From Ferrigenium kumadai (GTDB lineage Bacteria; Pseudomonadota; Gammaproteobacteria; Burkholderiales; Gallionellaceae): DNA of 64,000 bases. Numbering within the stretch: the stretch's first letter is position 1; every line of letters starts with the position of its first letter. A program made the position numbers and the translations under genes. The notes beneath the pieces are model-generated. The model was not told where the DNA came from. It saw only the letters and a program-made list of their open reading frames with translations, and did not search any database. Below, piece by piece: positions 57,566 through 64,000 of this stretch. The stretch is taken from contig NZ_AP019536.1 of the NCBI RefSeq assembly GCF_018324385.1, positions 744,001-808,000 on the forward strand. The letters are read 5' to 3'.

Positions 57566-58345
57566 CTATTTGATTCTTGCTGCGAGGCCCTCGTCGACCA
57601 GTTGGTCCGGATGGTAATTACGGCGGGTGAAGGAGAACAGCTCAGACAGCGGCGAATAGGCCTTGATGTCCGAACGGTTCCTGAAGGCGAAGCCGGCGAG
57701 GGCCGTCAGGGTGGCGGTCAGGCTGCGGGTCTTGCGGTGGACGATCCACGGCACGGCGATGGAGATGTAAACGAATCCTGTGAACAGGATCGCCAGCACG
57801 ATCAGCGAGCGTTTGAAGCTGCCGCTGCTGCCTTTGTTGAGCCACAGGTCGAATACCACGGCGCGATGGTCCAATTCCTCGTGGGCATGTTGCACGAACA
57901 GTTCTTTGGCAAAAGCGGAGTGGATGTCCAGTCGCGCTTCCTGATTCATGTACACCTTGGACAATACTGCGGCGTAGTGCTCCAGCGCTGCTGCGAGCAG
58001 CAACCGGCTGGGGAGGGATAGGTGCTTCCTTGCATGATCCAGCAGGGATTCGACCAGGGCGAGTCCTGGTGGCGTCCTGCCCAGGTATCTGAGCAGGGAG
58101 GCATTGAATTTCTTGTGCGCACGCGAATGGTCAGCCTCTTCGTGGATGAACGTGTGGCAGCGTTGTTCAAGCTCCGGATGCTGCCGTCCGTCGAGGCCTT
58201 CAGCCACGGTGCGGACGAAGAAGTTTTCCAGAACCGGGGTGACGAAACTGACCGCTTCCATGATGCCGGAAGTCACGGCATTGGAATTGCACCACGTGCC
58301 GGAAAGGTCTTCCGTCGTCGTCAGATGATGTTTCAGGAATTGCAT
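57566..58345 (-). CDS. Ferritin-like 'metal-dependent hydrolase' (PF10118 type)
   Basis: 259 residues. The repeated metal-site helices of the PF10118 group are clear: ENFFVRTVAEGLDGRQHPELEQRCHTFIHEEADHSRAHKKF and LEHYAAVLSK, then AHEELDHRAVVFDLW. These E/H patterns suggest a di-iron or similar metal centre. A hydrophobic stretch (about 176-200) may sit in the membrane. Family members are labelled predicted hydrolases, but no reaction is proven to my knowledge. The gene is eight bases after the LolA-like gene. Confidence 0.82.
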   Translation of the reverse strand: MQFLKHHLTTTEDLSGTWCNSNAVTSGIMEAVSFVTPVLENFFVRTVAEGLDGRQHPELEQRCHTFIHEEADHSRAHKKFNASLLRYLGRTPPGLALVESLLDHARKHLSLPSRLLLAAALEHYAAVLSKVYMNQEARLDIHSAFAKELFVQHAHEELDHRAVVFDLWLNKGSSGSFKRSLIVLAILFTGFVYISIAVPWIVHRKTRSLTATLTALAGFAFRNRSDIKAYSPLSELFSFTRRNYHPDQLVDEGLAARIK

Positions 58346-58353
58346 CTCTCCAC

Positions 58354-59127
58354 CTATTTGCCGTCTATTATATGTTGGTCTAATTTATTAAAGATATCGG
58401 CGCCGATGAGGTACTCCTCGTCACCGCTATAGACTTCGATCTCGGTCACCGCTTTGTCTGCCTCCGTGACCAAAAGTTTCTTGGCGACCGTCGCTCCCGA
58501 CCCCAGGCGTGTCGTTCTTTCCACGGAAATCGTGCGAATCAGCGTATGCCGGCGGTCGAACAATTGTGTCCGCAGCGACAATCTGGCGTCCTTATCCACG
58601 CAACTGACAACTTCCCGTATGGGGGAGTTCGCTGTGTCGGTCTGGGAACGAACGAGGGTGCATTCGCGTCCGGCTATTCGTTCCGTTCCGCCGAGTTCCT
58701 GCTTCGGCCAGTACCACCAGGGGCCGAACATGTCCCAGATCACCAAGCCGGAATCGAACAGCCTGGCAAGGGGGAACGTTTCCGTTATTCCGTCAGAACC
58801 CTGTTCCCCGTATTCGATTGCCCTGATCCGGCCGTCTGCGGTCTTTCCTGCGGCAAAACGGCGGTTGCGCACTGATTCCGGAGAGATGCCGCGGATCAGC
58901 AGGCGCTCCCTGTCCTTGCCGATCTGTCCGATGACGGCGATCTTGAGCGGCATGGCGCGGCGGCCGTCCGGCTTGATCGCCGCGACATTCATACGCGCTT
59001 CGAACCCTTCGGAGAGTCTTGCCTTTTGCATCGTTTCGACAAGTGCCGCCGCCGACGGCTCGGCGCCATATGCCGGCCATGCGAGCGCCGCCAGCATGGT
59101 CAGGAGAGAGGCGGCAACCCTGGTCAT
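58354..59127 (-). CDS. LolA-like outer-membrane lipoprotein-sorting protein
   Basis: 257 residues from the ATG at 59127, overlapping the permease stop by 4 bp. The signal peptide ends AALAWPAYGAEPS. The rest fits the LolA_like family linked to ABC or RND exporters: EGFEARMNVAAIKPDG, GKDRERLLIRGISPESVRNRRFAAGKTADG, MFGPWWYWPKQELGGTERIAGRECTLV, and the final YSGDEEYLIG. It probably binds the lipid or hydrophobic substrate exported by the ABC proteins next to it. Confidence 0.82.
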   Translation of the reverse strand: MTRVAASLLTMLAALAWPAYGAEPSAAALVETMQKARLSEGFEARMNVAAIKPDGRRAMPLKIAVIGQIGKDRERLLIRGISPESVRNRRFAAGKTADGRIRAIEYGEQGSDGITETFPLARLFDSGLVIWDMFGPWWYWPKQELGGTERIAGRECTLVRSQTDTANSPIREVVSCVDKDARLSLRTQLFDRRHTLIRTISVERTTRLGSGATVAKKLLVTEADKAVTEIEVYSGDEEYLIGADIFNKLDQHIIDGK

Positions 59128-60251
59128 TCCTGCCTCAGCGCATTTGAAGGCAGCAGGCGCGCTGCCTTGAGGGCCGGATAGATGCCTCCGCAGATGCCGA
59201 GAACCACGGACAGGCCGAGCACCCCGAACAGGAACGGGATAGAGAATACCGCATCGATCTTGCCGCGCATCAGTTCGACGTGCTCCAGCCCCCACGTGAT
59301 CGCAATGCCCAGCACGATGCCGGCGATACCGCCGACCAGCGTGAGGATGGTGGATTCGCTGAAAACCAGCTTGACGATGGTGCGCCGTTGCCAGCCGAGC
59401 GCCAGCAGGATGCCGATTTCCCGGGTTCTCTCATTGATGCTCATCAGCATGGTATTGAATACCACGAGGGCGCCGACCAGGCCGGCGATCAGGATGGTTG
59501 CATTGCTCATCGCCTTGGAGATACGCACGACGGCGTTCTTCTGGACCAGTTCGCCGGACGTGATGGCGATATAGCCGGGCATCGTCGCGCGCACACGCGC
59601 CTTGAAGTCTTCGACGTCAGCCTCGGATGCGCGCCCGTCCAGCTTGATGTTCAGGATGTTCACCTTGCCCGGCTTGTCGGTGATCTGCTGCGCCTGCGTG
59701 AGGGTCATGAGCACCGCACCGTTTTCGACGACTGCGGGGCTTTCGTATATCCCGCTTACCTGGAACGACCGACCTTCGATCTCCAGTTGGTCGCCGATCT
59801 TCTTGTGCAGCATTTCGGCCGCCAGAGAACCGATCACGACGGATGCTTCGGCATCATTGCCTGGCCAGCGGCCGTCCACGAGCTTGAGGTGATCCCACAG
59901 ATAGCTGCCATATGCCCAGCCGAATACGAACACAGGGGGAGCATCGTTGCTGACGCTCAGCATCTCGCTGAGCAAGCCGACTACTTCCTGTACGTGCGGG
60001 AAACCGGCCAAGGTCGGCTGCACCTTGCTGGCGACGAAAGGGGAGGGCATCGTGTTCTCGCTGGCGATGCGGGTCACGATCAGGTCGGTGCCGCGCGCAT
60101 CGTTGGCTTTTTGCCAGCTGGCCTCGAATCCCCATGCGATGCTGGTCAGCGCCACCACGGCGGCGATGCCGAGCGAGATGGCGGAAACGGTCAGGCTGGT
60201 TCGGGCCGGCCTGCGGTAAAGGTTGCCGAGTGCAAAGTTGAACAGGTTCAC
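59124..60251 (-). CDS. ABC transporter permease, FtsX/MacB type
   Basis: 375 residues with a GTG start overlapping the ATPase stop (GTGA). Segment one is at about 20-40, a periplasmic domain of ~200 residues follows, then three segments (about 255-365). NERTREIGILLALGWQRRTIVKL is the coupling-loop motif. A single-copy LolE-like permease, smaller than the one at 2568-4940. It likely acts as a homodimer. Confidence 0.9.
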   Translation of the reverse strand: MNLFNFALGNLYRRPARTSLTVSAISLGIAAVVALTSIAWGFEASWQKANDARGTDLIVTRIASENTMPSPFVASKVQPTLAGFPHVQEVVGLLSEMLSVSNDAPPVFVFGWAYGSYLWDHLKLVDGRWPGNDAEASVVIGSLAAEMLHKKIGDQLEIEGRSFQVSGIYESPAVVENGAVLMTLTQAQQITDKPGKVNILNIKLDGRASEADVEDFKARVRATMPGYIAITSGELVQKNAVVRISKAMSNATILIAGLVGALVVFNTMLMSINERTREIGILLALGWQRRTIVKLVFSESTILTLVGGIAGIVLGIAITWGLEHVELMRGKIDAVFSIPFLFGVLGLSVVLGICGGIYPALKAARLLPSNALRQE

Positions 60252-60946
60252 GTGCGGGCCTCCTCGGCGTATCCGATCTTTCCGTCGCGCATGTGTATGA
60301 CACGGTCGGCGCGGGCGGATACGTTCGGGTCGTGGGTGACCATGACGATGGTCAGTTCCTTCTCTTTTTTCAGTTCGCCGATCACGTCCAGCACATGGGC
60401 CGCATTGGCGCTATCCAGGCTGCCGGTGGGTTCGTCGGCGAGGATGACGTCGGGGTCGTTGATCAGTGCGCGCGCGATGGCTACGCGCTGGCGTTCCCCG
60501 CCGGACAGCCTGCCCGGGAAATGAGCCAGACGGTTGGACAAGCCGAGCTGCGACAGCAGGTATCGGGCTCGTTCCTCGTGTTCTTTGGCCGCGCCGGGAC
60601 AGCCGATGGTGGGAACCAGCACGTTGTCGAGCGCGGACAGCGTCGGGAGCAGGTAGAACGACTGGAAAATGAAGCCGATGTTCTGTCTGCGGAACAACGA
60701 AAGGTCGCGGATCCCGGAATAGGGCTGCGAGCGGAAATAGAGCTCACCGGATGTCGGACTGTCGAGTGTGCCGATGAGATTCAGCAGGCTCGATTTACCG
60801 CAGCCACTCGGGCCGACGATGGCGACGAATTCGCCTTCGCGGATTTCGAGGTCGATGCCATCCAGCGCCCTGGTCTGGCCGTCATCGAAATGCAGCGCAA
60901 GATTTTCGGCGCGAACGATGGTATCGGTTGCTGTCGTTGTGTTCAT
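60248..60946 (-). CDS. ABC transporter ATP-binding protein, LolD/MacB type
   Basis: 232 residues. Walker [10 protein letters not shown] is at 45-53, the signature LSGGER at 147-152, Walker B VILADE at 167-172, switch His205. DEPTGSLDSANA is typical of the LolD group. It is the first gene of the eight-gene minus-strand cluster ending at 55078; the spaces between genes are 28 bp or less. Upstream on the minus strand is the duplicated -10 repeat. Confidence 0.93.
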   Translation of the reverse strand: MNTTTATDTIVRAENLALHFDDGQTRALDGIDLEIREGEFVAIVGPSGCGKSSLLNLIGTLDSPTSGELYFRSQPYSGIRDLSLFRRQNIGFIFQSFYLLPTLSALDNVLVPTIGCPGAAKEHEERARYLLSQLGLSNRLAHFPGRLSGGERQRVAIARALINDPDVILADEPTGSLDSANAAHVLDVIGELKKEKELTIVMVTHDPNVSARADRVIHMRDGKIGYAEEART

Positions 60947-61346
60947 AGGGACGGGGAGATATTACGCTTCACGGTGAACTCAGATCCGACTCCCATCGTG
61001 GCGAAAGGCATAGACCGAAACGCAAGCCAGGCAAGTCGCCAGCAGGATTGATTTGTACATGACCAGGTTCACTGTCGATCCAAATGGGCGCGGATTATAA
61101 ATGGGCGCGGATTATAAAGTGATAATAAAAACAATCGGTATCGCCGTGATAAACGGTAACCCCGGCTGGACAGGCGGCAAGCCGTCGGCGTGGCGCAAAA
61201 TTCAGGCTTGAAAAACTTTTACCCCTCCCCCATGTCTGATTCGCTCGGTCGATCCTGTGCCGGTACGAGCCGGCGGATATGACCGGAAGGCCGATGGTGA
61301 GTTCCATGGTGTTAAACTGGAGCATCTTTATTTTGATGGAGATTGT
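60947..61346. other. 400-bp intergenic region with divergent promoters
   Basis: Between the divergent ABC ATPase gene and htpX. It contains the tandem -10 repeat at 61084-61117. On the minus strand a 26-codon frame (61060 to 60980) encodes a signal-peptide-like MYKSILLATCLACVSVYAF, but without a convincing ribosome site. The htpX side has no clear sigma-70 pair. No other gene was seen. Confidence 0.6.
61084..61117 (-). promoter_or_regulatory. Tandem duplicate of a 17-bp -10 promoter unit
   Basis: ATGGGCGCGGATTATAA occurs twice head to tail. On the minus strand each copy reads TTATAATCCGCGCCCAT, giving two TATAAT elements 17 bp apart, at 61116-61111 and 61099-61094. Both would drive the ABC-YceI cluster, ~150 bp downstream. 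No good -35 was found. Confidence 0.65.
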
Positions 61347-62228
61347 ATGAAGCGAATTTTTCTGTTCATTTTGACCAACTTGGCGGTGGTGGCCGTGATC
61401 AGCGTCACCCTGCGCCTGCTCGGCGTGGACCGCTGGGTGACGGAGACCGGCGGCATCGACTTTAGCGCGCTGCTGGTGATGTCTGCCGTGATCGGCTTTG
61501 CCGGCTCGCTGATCTCGCTGGCGATGTCCAAGTGGTCGGCCAAGCGCATGGTCGGCGCGCAGGTCATTGAACAACCCTCCGACCCGACCGAGCGCTGGCT
61601 GGTGGAAACCGTGCGCCGCCAAGCTGAGACGGCCGGCATCGGCATGCCGGAAGTGGCGATCTACGACGCGCCGGACGTGAACGCCTTTGCGACCGGCTGG
61701 AACCGCAACAACGCGCTGGTGGCGGTGAGCACCGGGCTGCTGCACAGCATGAGCCGCGAGGAAGCCGAGGCGGTGCTGGCGCATGAGATCAGCCACGTCG
61801 CCAACGGCGATATGGTGACATTGGCGCTGATCCAGGGCGTGGTCAACACCTTCGTGATTTTCTTCGCCAAACTGTTCGGTTACTTCGTCGACCGCGTGCT
61901 GCTGAAGAACGATGGGCGCGAAGGTCCCGGCATTGGCGCATTCGTCGCCGAGATCGTGGCGCAACTGGTGCTGGGCGTGCTGGCCAGCATCATCGTGATG
62001 TGGTTCTCGCGCCAGCGCGAGTTCCGTGCCGATGCGGGCGGCGCGAGCTTGGCCGGGCGCGAGAAGATGATCTCCGCGCTGGAGCGCCTGAAGGTCAATC
62101 ATGAGCAGGCGACCCTGCCGGAACAGATGGCCGCATTCGGCATCTCCGGCGGTCACGCCTTCGCCAAACTGTTCATGACCCATCCGCCGCTGGATGAGCG
62201 CATCGAGGCATTGCGCGCCGGGCGTTAA
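61347..62228 (+). CDS. htpX: Membrane zinc protease HtpX
   Basis: 293 residues. Two N-terminal membrane segments (about 3-24 and 41-60), the zinc motif HEISH (His146, Glu147, His150) in [14 protein letters not shown], two further segments, and the third ligand Glu in [10 protein letters not shown]. It removes damaged inner-membrane proteins with FtsH. GATGGAG precedes the ATG. The family start fits exactly ([15 protein letters not shown]). Confidence 0.97.
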   Translation: MKRIFLFILTNLAVVAVISVTLRLLGVDRWVTETGGIDFSALLVMSAVIGFAGSLISLAMSKWSAKRMVGAQVIEQPSDPTERWLVETVRRQAETAGIGMPEVAIYDAPDVNAFATGWNRNNALVAVSTGLLHSMSREEAEAVLAHEISHVANGDMVTLALIQGVVNTFVIFFAKLFGYFVDRVLLKNDGREGPGIGAFVAEIVAQLVLGVLASIIVMWFSRQREFRADAGGASLAGREKMISALERLKVNHEQATLPEQMAAFGISGGHAFAKLFMTHPPLDERIEALRAGR

Positions 62229-62249
62229 GCCTGTTTGGCAGCAAACTGG

Positions 62250-62274
62250 AAGGCCCGCGATGCGGGCCTTTTTT
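62250..62274 (+). terminator. Terminator after htpX
   Basis: AAGGCCCGC, loop GAT, GCGGGCCTT plus TTTT, 21 bp after the stop. Confidence 0.92.
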
Positions 62275-62457
62275 GCGCCCGCCATCGGTAATGGTGATGC
62301 CGTGCGGAGTGCGGCAGGCTGGATCGGTTCAAGCAGTTTCAGTCGCGGCGACTACGGTGCTGTGGGCTGCAAACCCTCGTCGCGGCCGAAGTCGCCCTGC
62401 AAGGGGCGATTGGCGGTCATAGGGCGGGTGGAGTGGAATCCGTTCAGGCTGGAAAGC

Positions 62458-62484
62458 AAAAAGGCCCGCATTGCGGGCCTTTTT
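62458..62484. terminator. Terminator after mlaA (bidirectional)
   Basis: AAAAAGGCCCGC, loop ATT, GCGGGCCTTTTT. It ends mlaA on the minus strand and repeats the stem of the htpX terminator. The ~180 bp between the two hairpins hold no gene. Confidence 0.9.
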
Positions 62485-62505
62485 GTTTGGAAATAACAAA
62501 ACCGG

Positions 62506-63381
62506 TTAGCGGATTCCGGTGTTCTGTGCCACCCACACCTTGTGCACGCTGTGCGCTGCTTTGATCTGCGGCTTCGCTGTCTCTGCGGGTTGCGCTTCGC
62601 CAACTGATTGTGCCGCAGGTGTGCTTTCAAGTTTTGAAGAGGGCACGTTGGGGATAGGCACCTGTTTGTTGTCGATGTCTTCGTCCTCCTCTTCATACTT
62701 TTCGCGCGGCGGATTGCCGTCGTATACCTGGCTCTGGCGGTGCAGCAGGTAGGCGTCACGGATGAATTCATAGCGGTCGATCACTGCTTCATCCAGCACC
62801 TTTTCCTGTTCCAGCAATTGCGCGCGGCGATTGACCGCCTTGGTCAGATAAAGCTGGTTGCGCGTGCGCATGTGGTTGACGCGGCGCAGCTTGCTCGGGC
62901 GGCTGTCGACGTACAGGCCGATGCCGTCACGCACCGAACTGGGGCCCAGGATGGGGAGCACGATATAAGGGCCGCTGCCGATGCCCCAATAACCCAGGGT
63001 CTGGCCGAAATCCTCATCATGTTTTTCCAGCCGGGAGGTGACGTTTAGCAGGCCGAACACGCCGAACGTGGTGTTAAACACGAAACGCGAACCATCGGAA
63101 GCGGCCTGAGCGAATTTGAGTTGCAACAGGTCGTTTGCGGTGACGATGACATCGTCCAGATTGGAAAAGAAGTTAGTCACCAGGATCTTGCCGGGTTCCG
63201 GCATCACGGCGTTGTAGCCTTTTGCAACGGGCTTGGCGATGGCCTTGTCCAACGTGTCGTTGAATTGGTAGACGCCGCGGTTGAACGACTCCAGCGGATC
63301 GGCGGGATTATTCGTGCGTGTGGAAGCGCAGCCGGTCAGCGCGACGGCGGCGAGGGCTAGCATGATGCGGATGGTGTACAT
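62506..63381 (-). CDS. mlaA: MlaA (VacJ) outer-membrane lipoprotein
   Basis: 291 residues. The lipobox is LTGC with Cys18. NPADPLESFNRGVYQFNDTLDKAIAKPVAKGYNAVMP starts the domain, and FFSNLDDVIVTANDLLQ, RFVFNTTFGVFGLLNV and DFGQTLGYWGIGSGPYIVLPILGPSSVRDGIG are the core. It removes misplaced phospholipids from the outer leaflet, with the rest of the Mla system not in this window. The C-terminal ~70 residues (from ~220) are acidic then Pro/Ala-rich and are longer than usual. Confidence 0.95.
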   Translation of the reverse strand: MYTIRIMLALAAVALTGCASTRTNNPADPLESFNRGVYQFNDTLDKAIAKPVAKGYNAVMPEPGKILVTNFFSNLDDVIVTANDLLQLKFAQAASDGSRFVFNTTFGVFGLLNVTSRLEKHDEDFGQTLGYWGIGSGPYIVLPILGPSSVRDGIGLYVDSRPSKLRRVNHMRTRNQLYLTKAVNRRAQLLEQEKVLDEAVIDRYEFIRDAYLLHRQSQVYDGNPPREKYEEEDEDIDNKQVPIPNVPSSKLESTPAAQSVGEAQPAETAKPQIKAAHSVHKVWVAQNTGIR

Positions 63382-63447
63382 ATCGTTCTGTCTGCGATGG
63401 TTTTTATGGATTATAGGCTGTCCGGCGAATCGCGGTAAAGCTATCCC

Positions 63448-64000
63448 CTACGAGCGCGGCGGGGCGGAGAGTTCGCCCATGTGGAAACTGAACTGGCCTT
63501 TGCGGCGATCCGCGAAATAATGCTCGAGGCTGTACTTGATCGGGCGGAAGGCGATTTCGTCCCAGGGAACCTCTTCCTCGCCGAATAGCCGGACCTCCAG
63601 GCTTTCCGGGCCGGGGCCGAAGTCCAGGTCCAGCAACGTGGCGCGGAACAGCAGGTGAACCTGGTTGGCGTGAGGCAGGCTGTACATCGAATACAGGTCG
63701 CCGATCGCAATGCGCGCATTGGCCTCTTCCAGCGTCTCGCGGATGGCGGCCTCGGAGGTGGTCTCTCCGTTTTCCATGAAGCCGCCGGGCAGCGTCCACA
63801 GGCCGTGGCGAGGTTCGATGGCGCGGCGGCACAGCAGGATCTTGTCCTCCCATTCGGGGATCGAACCGATCACCATCTTGGGATTCTGGTAATGGATGGT
63901 GCCGCAGGCGATGCAGATGTGGCGCGGACGATTGTCATCGTCGGGGCGGCGGAACTCGACCGCCGCACCGCAGGAGGGACAGAAGTTTATTTCCAGAACT
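63448..64000 (-). CDS. Nudix hydrolase with N-terminal zinc ribbon (start outside window)
   Basis: The frame runs from a stop at 63448 to the window edge without an end, so at least 183 residues. The N-terminal zinc ribbon has Cys pairs FCPSCGA and ICIACGTIHYQNPK, then VIGSIPEWEDKILLCRRAIEPRHGLWTLPGGFMENGETTSEAAIRETLEEAN, the Nudix box being GGFMENGETTSEAAIRETLEEA. Such proteins hydrolyse nucleoside diphosphate derivatives, NudC-like. The ATG at 63876 is inside the domain and not the true start. Confidence 0.9.
   Translation of the reverse strand, partial: VLEINFCPSCGAAVEFRRPDDDNRPRHICIACGTIHYQNPKMVIGSIPEWEDKILLCRRAIEPRHGLWTLPGGFMENGETTSEAAIRETLEEANARIAIGDLYSMYSLPHANQVHLLFRATLLDLDFGPGPESLEVRLFGEEEVPWDEIAFRPIKYSLEHYFADRRKGQFSFHMGELSAPPRS

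Noticed and set aside
60980..61060. 26-residue secreted peptide on the minus strand before the ABC cluster
   Set aside because: The N-terminus looks like a signal peptide, but there is no ribosome site and the length gives little evidence; mentioned only within the intergenic entry.

Overview
The window looks like chromosomal DNA from a betaproteobacterium, most plausibly a Nitrosomonadales/Gallionellaceae-type organism; the rank below class is an inference. Supporting points are the arrangement tpiA-secG-tRNA-Leu(GAG)-nuoA-to-N, the order pcnB-folK-deoxynucleoside kinase-panB-panC-panD, the FolE2-type GTP cyclohydrolase, and the recurring TATAATCCGCGC-type -10 regions. No insertion sequence, prophage, integrase, rRNA or CRISPR array was seen. 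Both edges cut a gene: a Spy/CpxP-like periplasmic protein on the left and a zinc-ribbon Nudix hydrolase on the right.

Layout. 1-10 kb is a somewhat AT-richer accessory region. It holds a periplasmic chaperone-like protein, an ABM-type monooxygenase, an unusual M23 peptidase, an orphan receiver domain, an ABC exporter operon (ATPase, large FtsX-type permease, DUF2141 protein) divergent from a TetR regulator, then a GNAT protein, PhzF, two methyltransferases and an Lrp regulator. 10-21 kb is a phosphate and envelope-lipid region on the minus strand: a c-di-GMP EAL-CBS-GGDEF protein, a chemoreceptor, an OlsA/PlsC-like and an OlsB-like acyltransferase, pstSCAB and, further upstream, phoU. The rpmB-rpmG pair is inserted on the plus strand. 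21-29 kb has a second CBS-GGDEF protein, a STAS-like protein, an EamA transporter, a Rieske oxygenase, and the isoprenoid/folate genes xseB-ispA-dxs-folE2. 29-34.5 kb holds a PsiF-repeat protein, pcnB, folK, a deoxynucleoside kinase and panB-panC-panD. 34.6-50.3 kb is tpiA, secG, tRNA-Leu and a complete 14-gene complex I operon.

50.4-54.4 kb has a FapA/DUF342 protein, an ADP-ribose-pyrophosphatase-like Nudix enzyme and an ammonium transporter. The transporter is preceded by a very good sigma-54 promoter and an NtrC-like operator. 54.5-55.0 kb is a small AT-rich island with a secreted cysteine-containing orphan. 55.1-60.9 kb is a tightly packed minus-strand cluster of eight envelope genes: LolD-like ATPase, FtsX-type permease, LolA-like protein, ferritin-like PF10118 protein, YceI lipoprotein, cytochrome b561 and two further YceI proteins. 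A 17-bp tandem duplication of a -10 element lies upstream of it. 61.3-64 kb holds htpX, mlaA and the partial Nudix gene.

How the genes work together. The strongest themes are (i) phosphate limitation: Pst uptake, PhoU, PsiF and an ornithine-lipid-type acyltransferase pair translationally coupled to a chemoreceptor; (ii) respiration through complex I; (iii) nitrogen control of ammonium uptake; and (iv) envelope lipid or isoprenoid handling by the eight-gene cluster plus MlaA and HtpX. All functions are assigned by reading the sequence and recalling family features; no database search was run.
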